DNA of 21,114 bases. It comes from a virus. The notes under the pieces are model-generated. The model saw only the letters and a program-made list of their open reading frames with translations. It made no database searches and was not told the origin of the DNA. Positions 14,667 to 21,114 of this stretch are shown piece after piece. Numbering within the stretch: the first letter of the stretch is position 1; the number at the start of each line of letters is the position of its first letter. The stretch is taken from positions 1-21,114 of the IMG/VR virus record IMGVR_UViG_3300032285_002034; one strand, given 5' to 3'. The position numbers and the translations under genes were made by a program.

Positions 14667-15156
14667 GCCCGTTGAATTTAAATTCAAAGGCCGTGGTCTA
14701 GTACAAGTTACTGGCCAAAATACAGCATTAGGGTATAGCGCACACTGGACTAACAGTGGACTGTATAATACTGCTATTGGATACCAAGCAGGTTATAATA
14801 CTATTGGAACGGGATTGGGTATTAGTAATATAGGCACTAAGAACAGCATTCAATTTAACAACACCTCCAATGACCCAGTACTGATTATTACACAAGACGG
14901 TGATGTAGAATGGCATGGTAAACCTTCAGAAGCCGCAGAGGCATTGAAGCGCACTTTCCAATTTGCTATAGAAGATAAAAAAGGTATTACCAAAGCCGCT
15001 AGACGTAGATATTATTTTAGGGCAATAGATAATCTGGCTAAAAAATCTCGCACAATGTCGGCAGAACAATTTGTTGACTTTGTACAGAAACAAGCGTATA
15101 CTAGAGAAAGAAGAGTCATTATAGACTCATTGAAAGGCGAAAATGTCAACAGCTAA
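14662..15156 (+). CDS. Fibre-repeat/helical protein with no normal start codon
   Basis: This frame encodes a Gly/Asn repeat region (NTALGYSAHW, YNTAIGYQAGYNTIG, ISNIGTKN) typical of phage fibre and trimeric adhesin heads. Then come a segment ITQDGDVEWHGKPSEAAEAL and a basic helical end (KAARRRYYFRAIDNLAKK). No ATG, GTG or TTG lies in frame between codons deep inside the HIT gene and the first repeats. The codon overlapping the HIT stop is ATT (14662-14664). It may start at ATT, be reached by a +1 frameshift from the HIT gene, or have lost its start. The left boundary given is therefore provisional. The frame itself extends upstream to 14434, but there it is a shadow of the HIT gene. The end overlaps the next gene by 14 bases. 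Confidence 0.6.
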   Translation: MKPVEFKFKGRGLVQVTGQNTALGYSAHWTNSGLYNTAIGYQAGYNTIGTGLGISNIGTKNSIQFNNTSNDPVLIITQDGDVEWHGKPSEAAEALKRTFQFAIEDKKGITKAARRRYYFRAIDNLAKKSRTMSAEQFVDFVQKQAYTRERRVIIDSLKGENVNS

Positions 15157-15367
15157 AGATATTGCAGATAAGCTATTTGAAAAAATGAAAGCTATGCAGA
15201 AATTTGAAGTCACACAACCTGTAGAACCAAATTGGTTACCAAGGGGTGTTATTCCGTTCGATATACGGGTTAAAGATGGTATTGCTACATTTGAAGTATA
15301 TGCCATGTCATTAGACGAAGCAGTTAGATTAGTAGAAACATATGTGAAAGATAGAGACGATGAGTAA
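15143..15367 (+). CDS. Small protein, 74 aa, unknown
   Basis: The protein has an amphipathic N-terminal helix (KDIADKLFEKMKAMQKF) followed by a probable beta hairpin (IPFDIRVKDGIATFEVYA) and another helix (LDEAVRLVETYVKD). No family is recognised. It overlaps the preceding ORF by 14 bases and the queE start by ATGA. It may be co-translated with queE, but nothing shows a functional tie. Confidence 0.72.
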   Translation: MSTAKDIADKLFEKMKAMQKFEVTQPVEPNWLPRGVIPFDIRVKDGIATFEVYAMSLDEAVRLVETYVKDRDDE

Positions 15368-16217
15368 AATTAAATTAGCTGAATTATTTTACAGCATACA
15401 AGGCGAAGGTCGCTATATGGGCGTTCCTTCTGTTTTCTTGCGTACATTTGGATGTAATTTTAAATGTCAAGGCTTTGGTATGCCTCGCGGAGAATTAAGC
15501 GAAGAAGCAAACGAAATTGCCGAAGTTGCTCATATGTTTAATAAGTATGAAGATTTACCACTAGTAAGCACAGGTTGTGACAGCTATGCTAGTTGGGATC
15601 CTCGTTTTAAAGAACTTAGTCCACTGGTTGAAACTGACGGTATTGTAGAACGCATTATGGAAATGCTACCGCACGGTGAGTGGCGTGATGAGCATTTGGT
15701 TATTACAGGTGGTGAGCCATTGCTAGGCTGGCAGAAGCAATATCCAGATTTGTTGTCGCATCCTAAGATGCAGTCATTAAAAGAAATTACATTTGAAACT
15801 AATGGTTCAATGCGTTTAACAAAAGACTTTAGACAATATTTGTTAAATTGGTCATTAGGACGCAAAGATAGAGGGCGTAATGCATTAACATTCAGTGTTA
15901 GCGCAAAACTACCTTGTTCAGGCGAGCCATGGGCCGATGCTATTAAACCAGAAGTAGTATGTGCCTATGAAGAAGTAGGTTATACATATTTGAAGTTTGT
16001 TGTAGCAACAGAAGAGGACCTTGTAGATGCAGATCGAGCAGTTGAAGAATATCGTGCGGCAGGGTTTAAAGGTCCTGTGTATGTTATGCCTGTTGGTGGT
16101 GTTGAGCGGGTGTACACTCTTAATAATCGATCAGTGGCAGAGATGGCAATGCGAAAAGGATGGCGGTACAGTGATCGACTACAAGTGCCACTGTTCAAGA
16201 ACGAATGGGGAACCTGA
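15360..16217 (+). CDS. queE: 7-carboxy-7-deazaguanine synthase (QueE), radical SAM
   Basis: QueE converts carboxytetrahydropterin to 7-carboxy-7-deazaguanine using SAM and a 4Fe-4S cluster. The N-terminus LAELFYSIQGEG (6-17) and RTFGCNFKC (28-36) are typical, as are TGGEPLL at 116-122 and FETNGS, and the later FSVSAKLPCSGE region. In ordinary radical SAM enzymes the third Cys follows two residues after the second; here Cys32 and Cys36 are followed only at Cys73 (GCDSYASW, matching the usual CDTxYxW). About 34 residues are inserted in the cluster loop. The enzyme is 285 residues, longer than many QueE proteins. It would supply the base for DpdA. Overlap with the previous gene is ATGA. Confidence 0.92.
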   Translation: MSKIKLAELFYSIQGEGRYMGVPSVFLRTFGCNFKCQGFGMPRGELSEEANEIAEVAHMFNKYEDLPLVSTGCDSYASWDPRFKELSPLVETDGIVERIMEMLPHGEWRDEHLVITGGEPLLGWQKQYPDLLSHPKMQSLKEITFETNGSMRLTKDFRQYLLNWSLGRKDRGRNALTFSVSAKLPCSGEPWADAIKPEVVCAYEEVGYTYLKFVVATEEDLVDADRAVEEYRAAGFKGPVYVMPVGGVERVYTLNNRSVAEMAMRKGWRYSDRLQVPLFKNEWGT

Positions 16218-16257
16218 TGCCTGGGTTTTATGCAAAGAAGAAAATGGGACTAAGTAG
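16027..16257 (+). CDS. Possible lipoprotein gene embedded out of frame in queE
   Basis: A frame different from queE encodes 76 residues. The N-terminus MQIEQLKNIVRQGLK carries two Lys and one Arg, then comes a hydrophobic core VLCMLCLLVVL and a lipobox LSGC, so the mature protein would begin at Cys29. Four more Cys follow in the mature part (CEKDGG, KCHC, VLC). The ATG is preceded by GAGGA at 8 bases. The frame continues 40 bases beyond the queE stop and ends with TAG one base before the next likely ATG (16259). These are the features of a real secreted lipoprotein. However, it is fully overlapped by queE for 83% of its length, and the pattern might be chance. It lacks a visible spanin partner. 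Confidence 0.35.
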   Translation: MQIEQLKNIVRQGLKVLCMLCLLVVLSGCTLLIIDQWQRWQCEKDGGTVIDYKCHCSRTNGEPDAWVLCKEENGTK

Positions 16258-16258
16258 A

Positions 16259-16495
16259 ATGAGTGACGAACCACAATGTTCACCTCCGTCAGAAGATTGG
16301 GGATTAGGTAGAGCCAAAGGCTGGCATTTAAAACTATGCTGGCTTCCAAAAAAATGCTTTTTGAGTGGCAAGCCGCTATGGGGTAAAAAAGCGTACTACG
16401 CTCAAAATTGGCTGACTGGTCCTGGTGATCCTATTCCGGTAGACTATTGGCTAGATAAATTTGAATTTACAAAATGGCAATTGACAAGGACATAA
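16259..16495 (+). CDS. Small protein, 78 aa, unknown (CFLSGKxLWGKKAY type)
   Basis: The frame is open from upstream. An ATG at 16217 overlaps the queE stop and would add 14 residues, and an ATG at 16259 begins MSDEPQCSPPSEDWGLG. I prefer 16259 because it follows the end of the embedded ORF by one base, but 16217 is possible. The core LCWLPKKCFLSGKPLWGKKAYYAQ is Trp-, Lys- and Cys-rich, followed by PVDYWLDKFEFTKWQL. I have seen this style in aquatic T4-like phages without a function. There is no signal peptide or membrane helix. Confidence 0.7.
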   Translation: MSDEPQCSPPSEDWGLGRAKGWHLKLCWLPKKCFLSGKPLWGKKAYYAQNWLTGPGDPIPVDYWLDKFEFTKWQLTRT

Positions 16496-16496
16496 T

Positions 16497-16871
16497 ATGC
16501 TTAAAAAAATAAAAGATTGGGCAGGCTCGTTTGGTGCAAAAAAAGAAGCTGAAAAATACACCAAAGAAATCAAACCCACTACCAAAGAAGAAGCTACAGC
16601 AAAAAAAGAACCATGGGTTGGTGTGTTAGATACACACGTTAATCCAGAAAATGTTAGAAATGGATTTTTTGAGCTTGACTGGAATGAGTATTTTATAGTA
16701 CAATTAAAGCAAGCAGGATATGTAGGGGATACTGAAGAATCAATTGTTGATCAATGGTTCCAAGATCTATGCCGCAATATTGGCGAGGAAACAGGGGTTA
16801 ATATGGATCGACGAGGCGCCGGGTATATTAATGTTAGCAGTCTAGGCAACGGAAAAGCAGAGATCAGTTAA
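16497..16871 (+). CDS. Unknown protein, 124 aa, lysine-rich N-terminus
   Basis: Residues 1-40 are lysine- and glutamate-rich and probably disordered (KKEAEKYTKEIKPTTKEEA). A folded part follows: EPWVGVLDTHVNPENVRNGFFELDWNEYF, then a helical portion with DQWFQDLCRNIGEE. No domain is recognised. The start follows AAGGA with short spacing, and the end overlaps the FkbM gene (TAATG). Confidence 0.78.
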   Translation: MLKKIKDWAGSFGAKKEAEKYTKEIKPTTKEEATAKKEPWVGVLDTHVNPENVRNGFFELDWNEYFIVQLKQAGYVGDTEESIVDQWFQDLCRNIGEETGVNMDRRGAGYINVSSLGNGKAEIS

Positions 16872-17527
16872 TGAGTTTATTAAATTTTGTACAACGAATG
16901 AGCCAGGCTGGGATAGCCATCAATACTGTCTATGACATAGGTGCATGGAACGGTAACTGGAGCCGAGAACTCAAACGAGTATTGCCGGCTAGTGATTTTA
17001 TATTGTTTGAAGCAAATCCTGCGTATGCAGAAGTTTTAGCAAATACAGGATTTACTGCATTTAATACTGTATTGAGTAATCCAGGTCGAGAATATGTAGA
17101 ATTTTTTAACGGAACCAATACCGGTGACAGCTACTACAAAGAAACTACCGCACACTACGATAATCAAGGCAGTATACGGTTGCCATGTACTACATTAGAT
17201 AATTTGGTAAAAGAACATAACTTACCTATTCCAAATTTTATTAAAATAGATACCCAAGGCTCTGAATTGGATATCTTATCTGGTGCAAGTTTTCTAGATC
17301 AAGTCGATATGATCTATACAGAATGCCCAATTGTATGTTATAATGAAGGTGCACCAAATATACAAGACTACTTAGATTTTTTTAAACAACGTAATTTTGT
17401 ACCCATTGATGTTTTTGAAATTCACAGAGGTGAAGAAACACTAATCCAATTAGATATTATGTTTATGAAATTTGAAACTAAACAACGATTCCTTGGCCCT
17501 AACAACTTAATTAGACCTTTCGCATAA
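16871..17527 (+). CDS. FkbM-family methyltransferase
   Basis: The 218-residue protein has the class I SAM site VYDIGAWNGNWS (20-31), an acidic strand end FEANP (46-50) and the FkbM-type motif KIDTQGSELDIL (125-136). FkbM proteins O-methylate hydroxyl groups on sugars or other small substrates. The phage substrate is unknown; a sugar made by the glycosyltransferase and dehydrogenase pair would be a reasonable candidate, but this is inference. The stop overlaps the nuclease start (TAATG). Confidence 0.85.
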   Translation: MSLLNFVQRMSQAGIAINTVYDIGAWNGNWSRELKRVLPASDFILFEANPAYAEVLANTGFTAFNTVLSNPGREYVEFFNGTNTGDSYYKETTAHYDNQGSIRLPCTTLDNLVKEHNLPIPNFIKIDTQGSELDILSGASFLDQVDMIYTECPIVCYNEGAPNIQDYLDFFKQRNFVPIDVFEIHRGEETLIQLDIMFMKFETKQRFLGPNNLIRPFA

Positions 17528-18525
17528 TGACATATATTTTAGTAGACACAGCAAACACATTTTTCCGTGCTCGTCATGTTGTAAGAGGTGACGCTAGTGA
17601 AAAAGTTGGAATGAGTTTACAGATCATTCTTAATTCTGTTCGCAAGGCATGGAGAGACTTTAACGGTGCCCATGTTATATTCTGTCTTGAAGGTCGTTCT
17701 TGGCGTAAGGATCATTACGAGCCGTATAAGCGTAATCGCAGTGATGCTCGTGCCGCACATACTGCCAAAGAGGCAGAAGAAGAAAAAGTCTTTTGGGAAA
17801 CGTTTGATCAATTTAAAGATTTCATCATTGAAAAGACTAATTGTACAGTATTACATCACCCTCAGCTTGAAGCAGATGATTTGATTGCTGGCTTTATTCA
17901 AGCACATCCAAATGACAATCATGTTATTATTAGCACAGACGGAGATTTTGCACAACTTATTGCTCCAAATGTTCGGCAGTACAACGGTGTAATGGGTGTA
18001 ACAACTACACACGAGGGATACTTCGATGAAAAAGGTAAACCTGTCATTGATAAGAAAACTAAACAAGTCAAAGCGGCTCCGGATCCATCCTGGTTGCTAT
18101 TTGAGAAGTGTATGCGTGGAGACACAAGCGACAACATCTTTAGTGCTTATCCGGGAGTACGTGAGAAAGGCACAAAGAATAAAATTGGTCTCCGTGAAGA
18201 CTTTGCTGACAGAGGAACCAAGGGGTACAATTGGAACAACATGATGTTGCAACGTTGGACCGACCACGAAGGTATAGAACATCGTGTATTAGATGACTAT
18301 ACTCGTAATGTTAAACTGTGTGATCTAACTGCGCAACCAGACGAAATTAAAACAATTATAAAAGAAACAATCGATACTGCCGTTGGTGCAAATAAAAATA
18401 TTTCGCAAGTGGGTATCCGATTGTTAAAACTCTGTGCCGAATACGATCTTCAAAAGGTCAGTGAGCAGGTGCAAAGTTATGCAGAACCACTAAATGCGAG
18501 GTATTTAAATGAGTGCAACAACTAA
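17527..18525 (+). CDS. rnh: 5'-3' exonuclease / RNase H (T4 Rnh, flap-nuclease family)
   Basis: It removes RNA primers and 5' flaps at the replication fork. The 332-residue protein (T4 RNase H is 305) has the metal residues of the family: Asp7 in LVDTAN, the EGRSWRKDHYEPYKRNR arch region (55-71), Glu115-Asp117-Asp118 in LEADDLI, Asp138 and Asp140 in STDGDF, and Asp199 with Asp202 in RGDTSDNIFSAYPGVR (the DNA-binding helix-hairpin-helix entry). Together with polymerase and clamp it supports the T4-type replication assignment. The last 17 bases overlap the next gene. Confidence 0.9.
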   Translation: MTYILVDTANTFFRARHVVRGDASEKVGMSLQIILNSVRKAWRDFNGAHVIFCLEGRSWRKDHYEPYKRNRSDARAAHTAKEAEEEKVFWETFDQFKDFIIEKTNCTVLHHPQLEADDLIAGFIQAHPNDNHVIISTDGDFAQLIAPNVRQYNGVMGVTTTHEGYFDEKGKPVIDKKTKQVKAAPDPSWLLFEKCMRGDTSDNIFSAYPGVREKGTKNKIGLREDFADRGTKGYNWNNMMLQRWTDHEGIEHRVLDDYTRNVKLCDLTAQPDEIKTIIKETIDTAVGANKNISQVGIRLLKLCAEYDLQKVSEQVQSYAEPLNARYLNECNN

Positions 18526-18994
18526 GGTATTAGTTCCAAACAAATCTTGGATAGTAGAAAATAACGGCAGTAGACTAGGTACTTTGAACAAAGAAAAGAA
18601 AGGTTATAGTTTTTTTTGTAAAGGTAACAAGATTGAAATCCGAGATCTAGGAGAAGTTAAGAACTACTTTGGTATTGACCAGCTAGAAGAAAGATCTAAG
18701 CAGACTAGCAAACTACAGGCAAAGTCATCAGTGGATAATGCAATTTATGATTATCCTTGTTCAAGTAGGCCGCACAATCCGGTATACAATATTATAAAAC
18801 GTTTACCAATATATGCCAAAAGCTCAAAGAGCAAAAGTCTTTACTGTGCCGGTTACTATGTTATTCAATTCCGCAAAGGCTGGGTTAAGAGTTTCTGTCC
18901 AAAGCTAATTACATTAGAGCGATATCCATACCAAGGTCCGTTCAAAACAGAAGCAGAAATGCGAGCTGTACTTAATACTGTGAGCAAGCAATGA
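18509..18994 (+). CDS. Unknown protein, 161 aa, basic
   Basis: The N-terminal half (ENNGSRLGTLNKEKKGYSFFCKGNKIEI) looks like a small beta-rich unit. The C-terminal half has HNPVYNIIKRLPIYAKS and LYCAGYYVIQFRKGWVKSFCPKLITLERYPY, a compact basic aromatic domain with several Cys. No family function is known to me. It follows the 5' nuclease with a 17-base overlap, and nucleic-acid binding is possible from its charge. Confidence 0.78.
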   Translation: MSATTKVLVPNKSWIVENNGSRLGTLNKEKKGYSFFCKGNKIEIRDLGEVKNYFGIDQLEERSKQTSKLQAKSSVDNAIYDYPCSSRPHNPVYNIIKRLPIYAKSSKSKSLYCAGYYVIQFRKGWVKSFCPKLITLERYPYQGPFKTEAEMRAVLNTVSKQ

Positions 18995-19215
18995 AACCAT
19001 TGAATACATTACCCATTGAAGATTACCTAAATAAGGCTCGAATCGCAGTCAAAAGTAATCAAAAACAGTTAGTTTTAGACCTAAAAGATGCACAAGCACT
19101 GGCAGATAGTTTAGCCATTGTTATGACACGCCTAAGTGGAGAATTAGACAAAGTTATTAGTCAAGCACAGACTCCAGAGAGTTTACAGGTCAATATGGAC
19201 GGCGGCGCATTTTAG
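18991..19215 (+). CDS. Small helical protein, 74 aa, unknown
   Basis: The protein is mostly helical (LNKARIAVKSNQKQLVLDLKDAQALADSLAIVMTRLSGELDKVI) with heptad-like Leu spacing, so it may form a coiled coil. No domain is recognised. The start overlaps the preceding stop (ATGA). A 44-base gap with a hairpin follows it. Confidence 0.72.
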   Translation: MKPLNTLPIEDYLNKARIAVKSNQKQLVLDLKDAQALADSLAIVMTRLSGELDKVISQAQTPESLQVNMDGGAF

Positions 19216-19223
19216 TTTTTTAG

Positions 19224-19231
19224 CATAAATA
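19224..19231 (+). promoter_or_regulatory. Possible T4-type late promoter (CATAAATA)
   Basis: CATAAATA is one base from the late consensus TATAAATA and lies in the gap just before a small gene. Spacing fits a transcript starting a few bases downstream, in or beside the hairpin. The AT-rich background makes chance plausible. Confidence 0.3.
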
Positions 19232-19259
19232 TATGCGTATATATTTGGAGATACGCATA
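19232..19259 (+). promoter_or_regulatory. Hairpin with ribosome binding site in its loop
   Basis: A perfect 9-bp inverted repeat (TATGCGTAT at 19232-19240 with ATACGCATA at 19251-19259) closes a 10-base loop, ATATTTGGAG, holding the Shine-Dalgarno GGAG (19247-19250). The 3' arm ends at the base before the start codon. In RNA this would expose or limit the ribosome binding site and bring it next to the ATG. It may be a translational control element, and is not followed by a T-run, so it is not a typical terminator. Confidence 0.65.
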
Positions 19260-19547
19260 ATGAGTCGCCCTAAGCCAAAAGTATTATTAGAAATTACCAG
19301 CAAAAAGAACTACAAAACAGAACAGGTTTTAGAGGCAGAGGCCATTTGGGCAGTTTTCTACAAAGAGCAACCTGTTAATTTAAAAACCACTAGTATGGTT
19401 GCCCAACAACTAGGTCCAAAATACAAAAAAGTAAGTTTTTCAAACAGCGGCCATGCCTTTAATCTTGCCGAAAAACTAAACAAGATGTTCAATTGCCAAG
19501 ATTTTTCAGTTTATAAACTTACCACAGGCGAGCGTATTACACAATGA
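19260..19547 (+). CDS. Small basic protein, 95 aa, unknown
   Basis: I choose the ATG at 19260 (MSRPKPKVLLEITSKKNYK) rather than an upstream in-frame ATG at 19233 inside the hairpin. The GGAG in the hairpin loop is nine bases before this ATG. The protein is Lys-rich, with a beta-type beginning and a middle KKVSFSNSGHAFNLAEKLNKMF that looks like a helix. No family function is recognised. The stop overlaps the next start (ATGA). Confidence 0.75.
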   Translation: MSRPKPKVLLEITSKKNYKTEQVLEAEAIWAVFYKEQPVNLKTTSMVAQQLGPKYKKVSFSNSGHAFNLAEKLNKMFNCQDFSVYKLTTGERITQ

Positions 19548-19942
19548 TCGATAAATTGCAGTTGACCAAACAATTATTAGGTCAATTGGAAATGCCCACA
19601 GATCTAAAAACCGTTAATAAACATTATAAAATATGGTGGAGGAATCCTAGGCCAGGCCACGCCAATAGTATGCGATTAAGTGACGCTGGATATTTGGTAT
19701 TATCCGAAAGGCTTGAACTAACCAAATACGAAATCGAAATGCCGAACGATACAGAATGGACTAGCCAATTGATTTTAAGATTGGATAATTTTTTAGAAAG
19801 TCCTTACTATATCCAAAAAAAGACTATTACTGTTTTTAGAGAAAAAACTGCGATCGAATTAATTTTATACGGCGGTGATGTCCAAAAATATGGATGGGCC
19901 AAAGCCGAATCGCATAAAAACAACACCAAAAAAACCACTTGA
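19544..19942 (+). CDS. Unknown protein, 132 aa
   Basis: The protein has the string HYKIWWRNPRPGHANSMRLSDAGYLVLSE at about 26-54, followed by LELTKYEIEMP and SPYYIQKKTITVFREKTAIELILYGGDVQKYG. It is soluble and mixed alpha/beta, with a basic C-terminal tail (ESHKNNTKKTT). I recognise it only as the style of small conserved aquatic T4-like phage proteins. Its stop codon lies within the -35 box of the next promoter. Confidence 0.78.
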   Translation: MIDKLQLTKQLLGQLEMPTDLKTVNKHYKIWWRNPRPGHANSMRLSDAGYLVLSERLELTKYEIEMPNDTEWTSQLILRLDNFLESPYYIQKKTITVFREKTAIELILYGGDVQKYGWAKAESHKNNTKKTT

Positions 19943-19967
19943 CATTTTCGCCTACTGAGCTTATACT
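19939..19967 (+). promoter_or_regulatory. Sigma70-like promoter before the AAA+ ATPase gene
   Basis: TTGACA (19939-19944) and TATACT (19962-19967) are 17 bases apart, giving 6 of 6 and 5 of 6 consensus matches. The -10 box and spacing are identical to the clamp promoter. The following leader of about 40 bases holds a weak hairpin (AGACAGT 19972-19978 with ACTGTTT 19990-19996) and an AAAGG site before the ATG at 20015. Confidence 0.75.
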
Positions 19968-20014
19968 ATATAGACAGTAACAAATTTCCACTGTTTTATT
20001 TAGAAAGGTTAGTT

Positions 20015-21097
20015 ATGTCCGAAAAAGTGAGCGCCAATCGTACAGTTAGTCCAAACGAAGCCAAGCGTAGCCTACGCAAGTGTATCAAAATCAAACGCCC
20101 TGTGTTCATGTGGGGTGCTCCTGGTATTGGTAAATCAGATATCGTCAAACAGATCGGCGATGAACAAGAGCGAGAAGTTATTGACGTTCGTTTGAGCCTG
20201 TGGGAACCCACAGACATCAAAGGTATTCCCTATTACAATGCCGATGCTGGTACAATGACTTGGGCACCTCCAGCAGAATTGCCTACAGATCCAAATTCCA
20301 CTGCTATCTTGTTCTTAGATGAACTTAACTCTGCGGCTCCTGCTACACAGGCGGCGGCTTATCAACTTATTCTAAATCGTCGAGTAGGTACTTATCGTTT
20401 GCCAGATGGTGTTAGCATTGTTGCCGCAGGTAACCGTGAAACTGACAAAGGCGTTACATATCGTATGCCTAGCCCATTGGCTAATCGTTTCTTGCATTTG
20501 GAATTGCGTACAGACTTTGATGACTGGCTCCAGTGGGCTACCAATAACAAATTGCACGAGCAGGTTGTAGGTTATTTGGGTTTTGCCAAACAAGACTTGT
20601 ACGACTTTGATCCAAAAGGTTCAAGCCGTGCGTTTGCTACTCCACGCTCTTGGTCCTTTGTTAGCGATATCTTGAACGATGACGACCTGGACGAAAATAC
20701 CGTTACCGATTTGGTAGCAGGTGCAGTCGGAGAAGGTCTTGCTGTTAAGTTTATGGCACACCGCAAGGTTGCTAAACAGATGCCTAAGCCAGAAGATATT
20801 TTGGCAGGTAAAGTAGAAAAGTGTTCTATCAAAGAAATCTCTGCGATGTACTCTTTGACTATTAGCCTGTGCTACGAACTCCAAACTGCGGACCAAAAGA
20901 AAGTCAAAGGTTGGGATGCAATGGCAGACAACTTCTTTAAGTTTATGATTGATAATTTCCCAACCGAATTGGTTGTTATGGGTGCCAAAGTTGCTCTTAC
21001 CACTTACAACTTACCATTCGATGCAATTAAATTGAAACTTTTTGACAAGTTCCATGACAAGTTCGGCAAGTACATTATCCAAGAAATGGAAGGTTAA
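20015..21097 (+). CDS. MoxR-like AAA+ ATPase
   Basis: The 360-residue protein has Walker A GAPGIGKS (34-41), Walker B ILFLDE (98-103), sensor 1 AAGN (137-140) and an arginine in ANRF (156-159). This is the pattern of MoxR-type AAA+ ATPases, which act as chaperones and usually pair with a von Willebrand A-domain protein encoded beside them. The next gene is outside the window; AGGAG at the very end (21110-21114) is probably its ribosome binding site. The C-terminal part (about 165-360) is mostly helical. The gene has its own strong host-type promoter, so it is likely expressed early. Its client in the phage is unknown. Confidence 0.85.
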   Translation: MSEKVSANRTVSPNEAKRSLRKCIKIKRPVFMWGAPGIGKSDIVKQIGDEQEREVIDVRLSLWEPTDIKGIPYYNADAGTMTWAPPAELPTDPNSTAILFLDELNSAAPATQAAAYQLILNRRVGTYRLPDGVSIVAAGNRETDKGVTYRMPSPLANRFLHLELRTDFDDWLQWATNNKLHEQVVGYLGFAKQDLYDFDPKGSSRAFATPRSWSFVSDILNDDDLDENTVTDLVAGAVGEGLAVKFMAHRKVAKQMPKPEDILAGKVEKCSIKEISAMYSLTISLCYELQTADQKKVKGWDAMADNFFKFMIDNFPTELVVMGAKVALTTYNLPFDAIKLKLFDKFHDKFGKYIIQEMEG

Positions 21098-21114
21098 AAA
21101 AGGGCTCTTAGGAG
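21098..21114 (+). promoter_or_regulatory. Probable ribosome binding site of the next gene
   Basis: The window ends with AGGAG at 21110-21114, after the ATPase stop. This is a strong Shine-Dalgarno sequence, so the next + strand gene probably starts about 5-10 bases beyond the right edge. Confidence 0.45.

Noticed and set aside
21098-21114. Possible terminator (A-rich stretch then GGGCTC)
   Set aside because: No inverted repeat followed by a T-run is visible before the window ends.

Overview
The window looks like part of the replication and nucleotide-metabolism region of a T4-like myovirus, probably of the aquatic type related to pelagiphages and cyanophages. Every supported gene lies on the + strand. 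Genes are packed with ATGA or TAATG stop/start overlaps, and the three longest gaps between genes are only 56 to 85 bases. A T4-type family B DNA polymerase is followed directly by the sliding clamp. Further along lie a T4-type 5' nuclease (RNase H/flap family) and a MoxR-like AAA+ ATPase. The DNA is AT-rich. No tRNA, integrase, transposase or CRISPR array was seen. The host cannot be named from this sequence; three sigma70-like promoters suggest a bacterium with a standard housekeeping sigma factor.

Layout. 1-382: end of an unidentified gene, then a small three-helix membrane protein. 383-4297: gene 43 with a striking two-hairpin leader, a sigma70-like promoter, gene 45, and a small fibre-like/coiled-coil protein. 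4278-6901: a TGT/DpdA-type DNA base-exchange enzyme, two conserved phage proteins of unknown function, and a divergent QueD-like T-fold protein. 6916-9031: a small protein, a GT-B glycosyltransferase and a short nucleotide-sugar dehydrogenase. 9014-13816: a promoter and folE with a TTG start, a 233-residue unknown, two very acidic proteins, a cupin, a phosphoribosyltransferase and a methyltransferase-like protein. 13818-16495: a MazG-like pyrophosphohydrolase, a HIT protein, an ORF with no normal start codon, queE, and a possible lipoprotein gene embedded in queE. 16497-19942: an FkbM methyltransferase, the 5' nuclease and small conserved unknowns, one of which has its ribosome binding site in a hairpin loop. 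19939-21097: a promoter and the AAA+ ATPase.

The main system is a dispersed 7-deazaguanine DNA-modification pathway. FolE would start from GTP, the QueD-like protein and QueE would carry on to 7-carboxy-7-deazaguanine, and the DpdA-like enzyme would exchange the base into DNA. No QueC is visible, so the final base cannot be assigned. The DpdA-like protein carries near its C-terminus almost the same peptide (NTFxSLF) that ends the DNA polymerase. This suggests that both dock on the adjacent-gene clamp, so base exchange could be coupled to replication. That link is an inference from sequence similarity.
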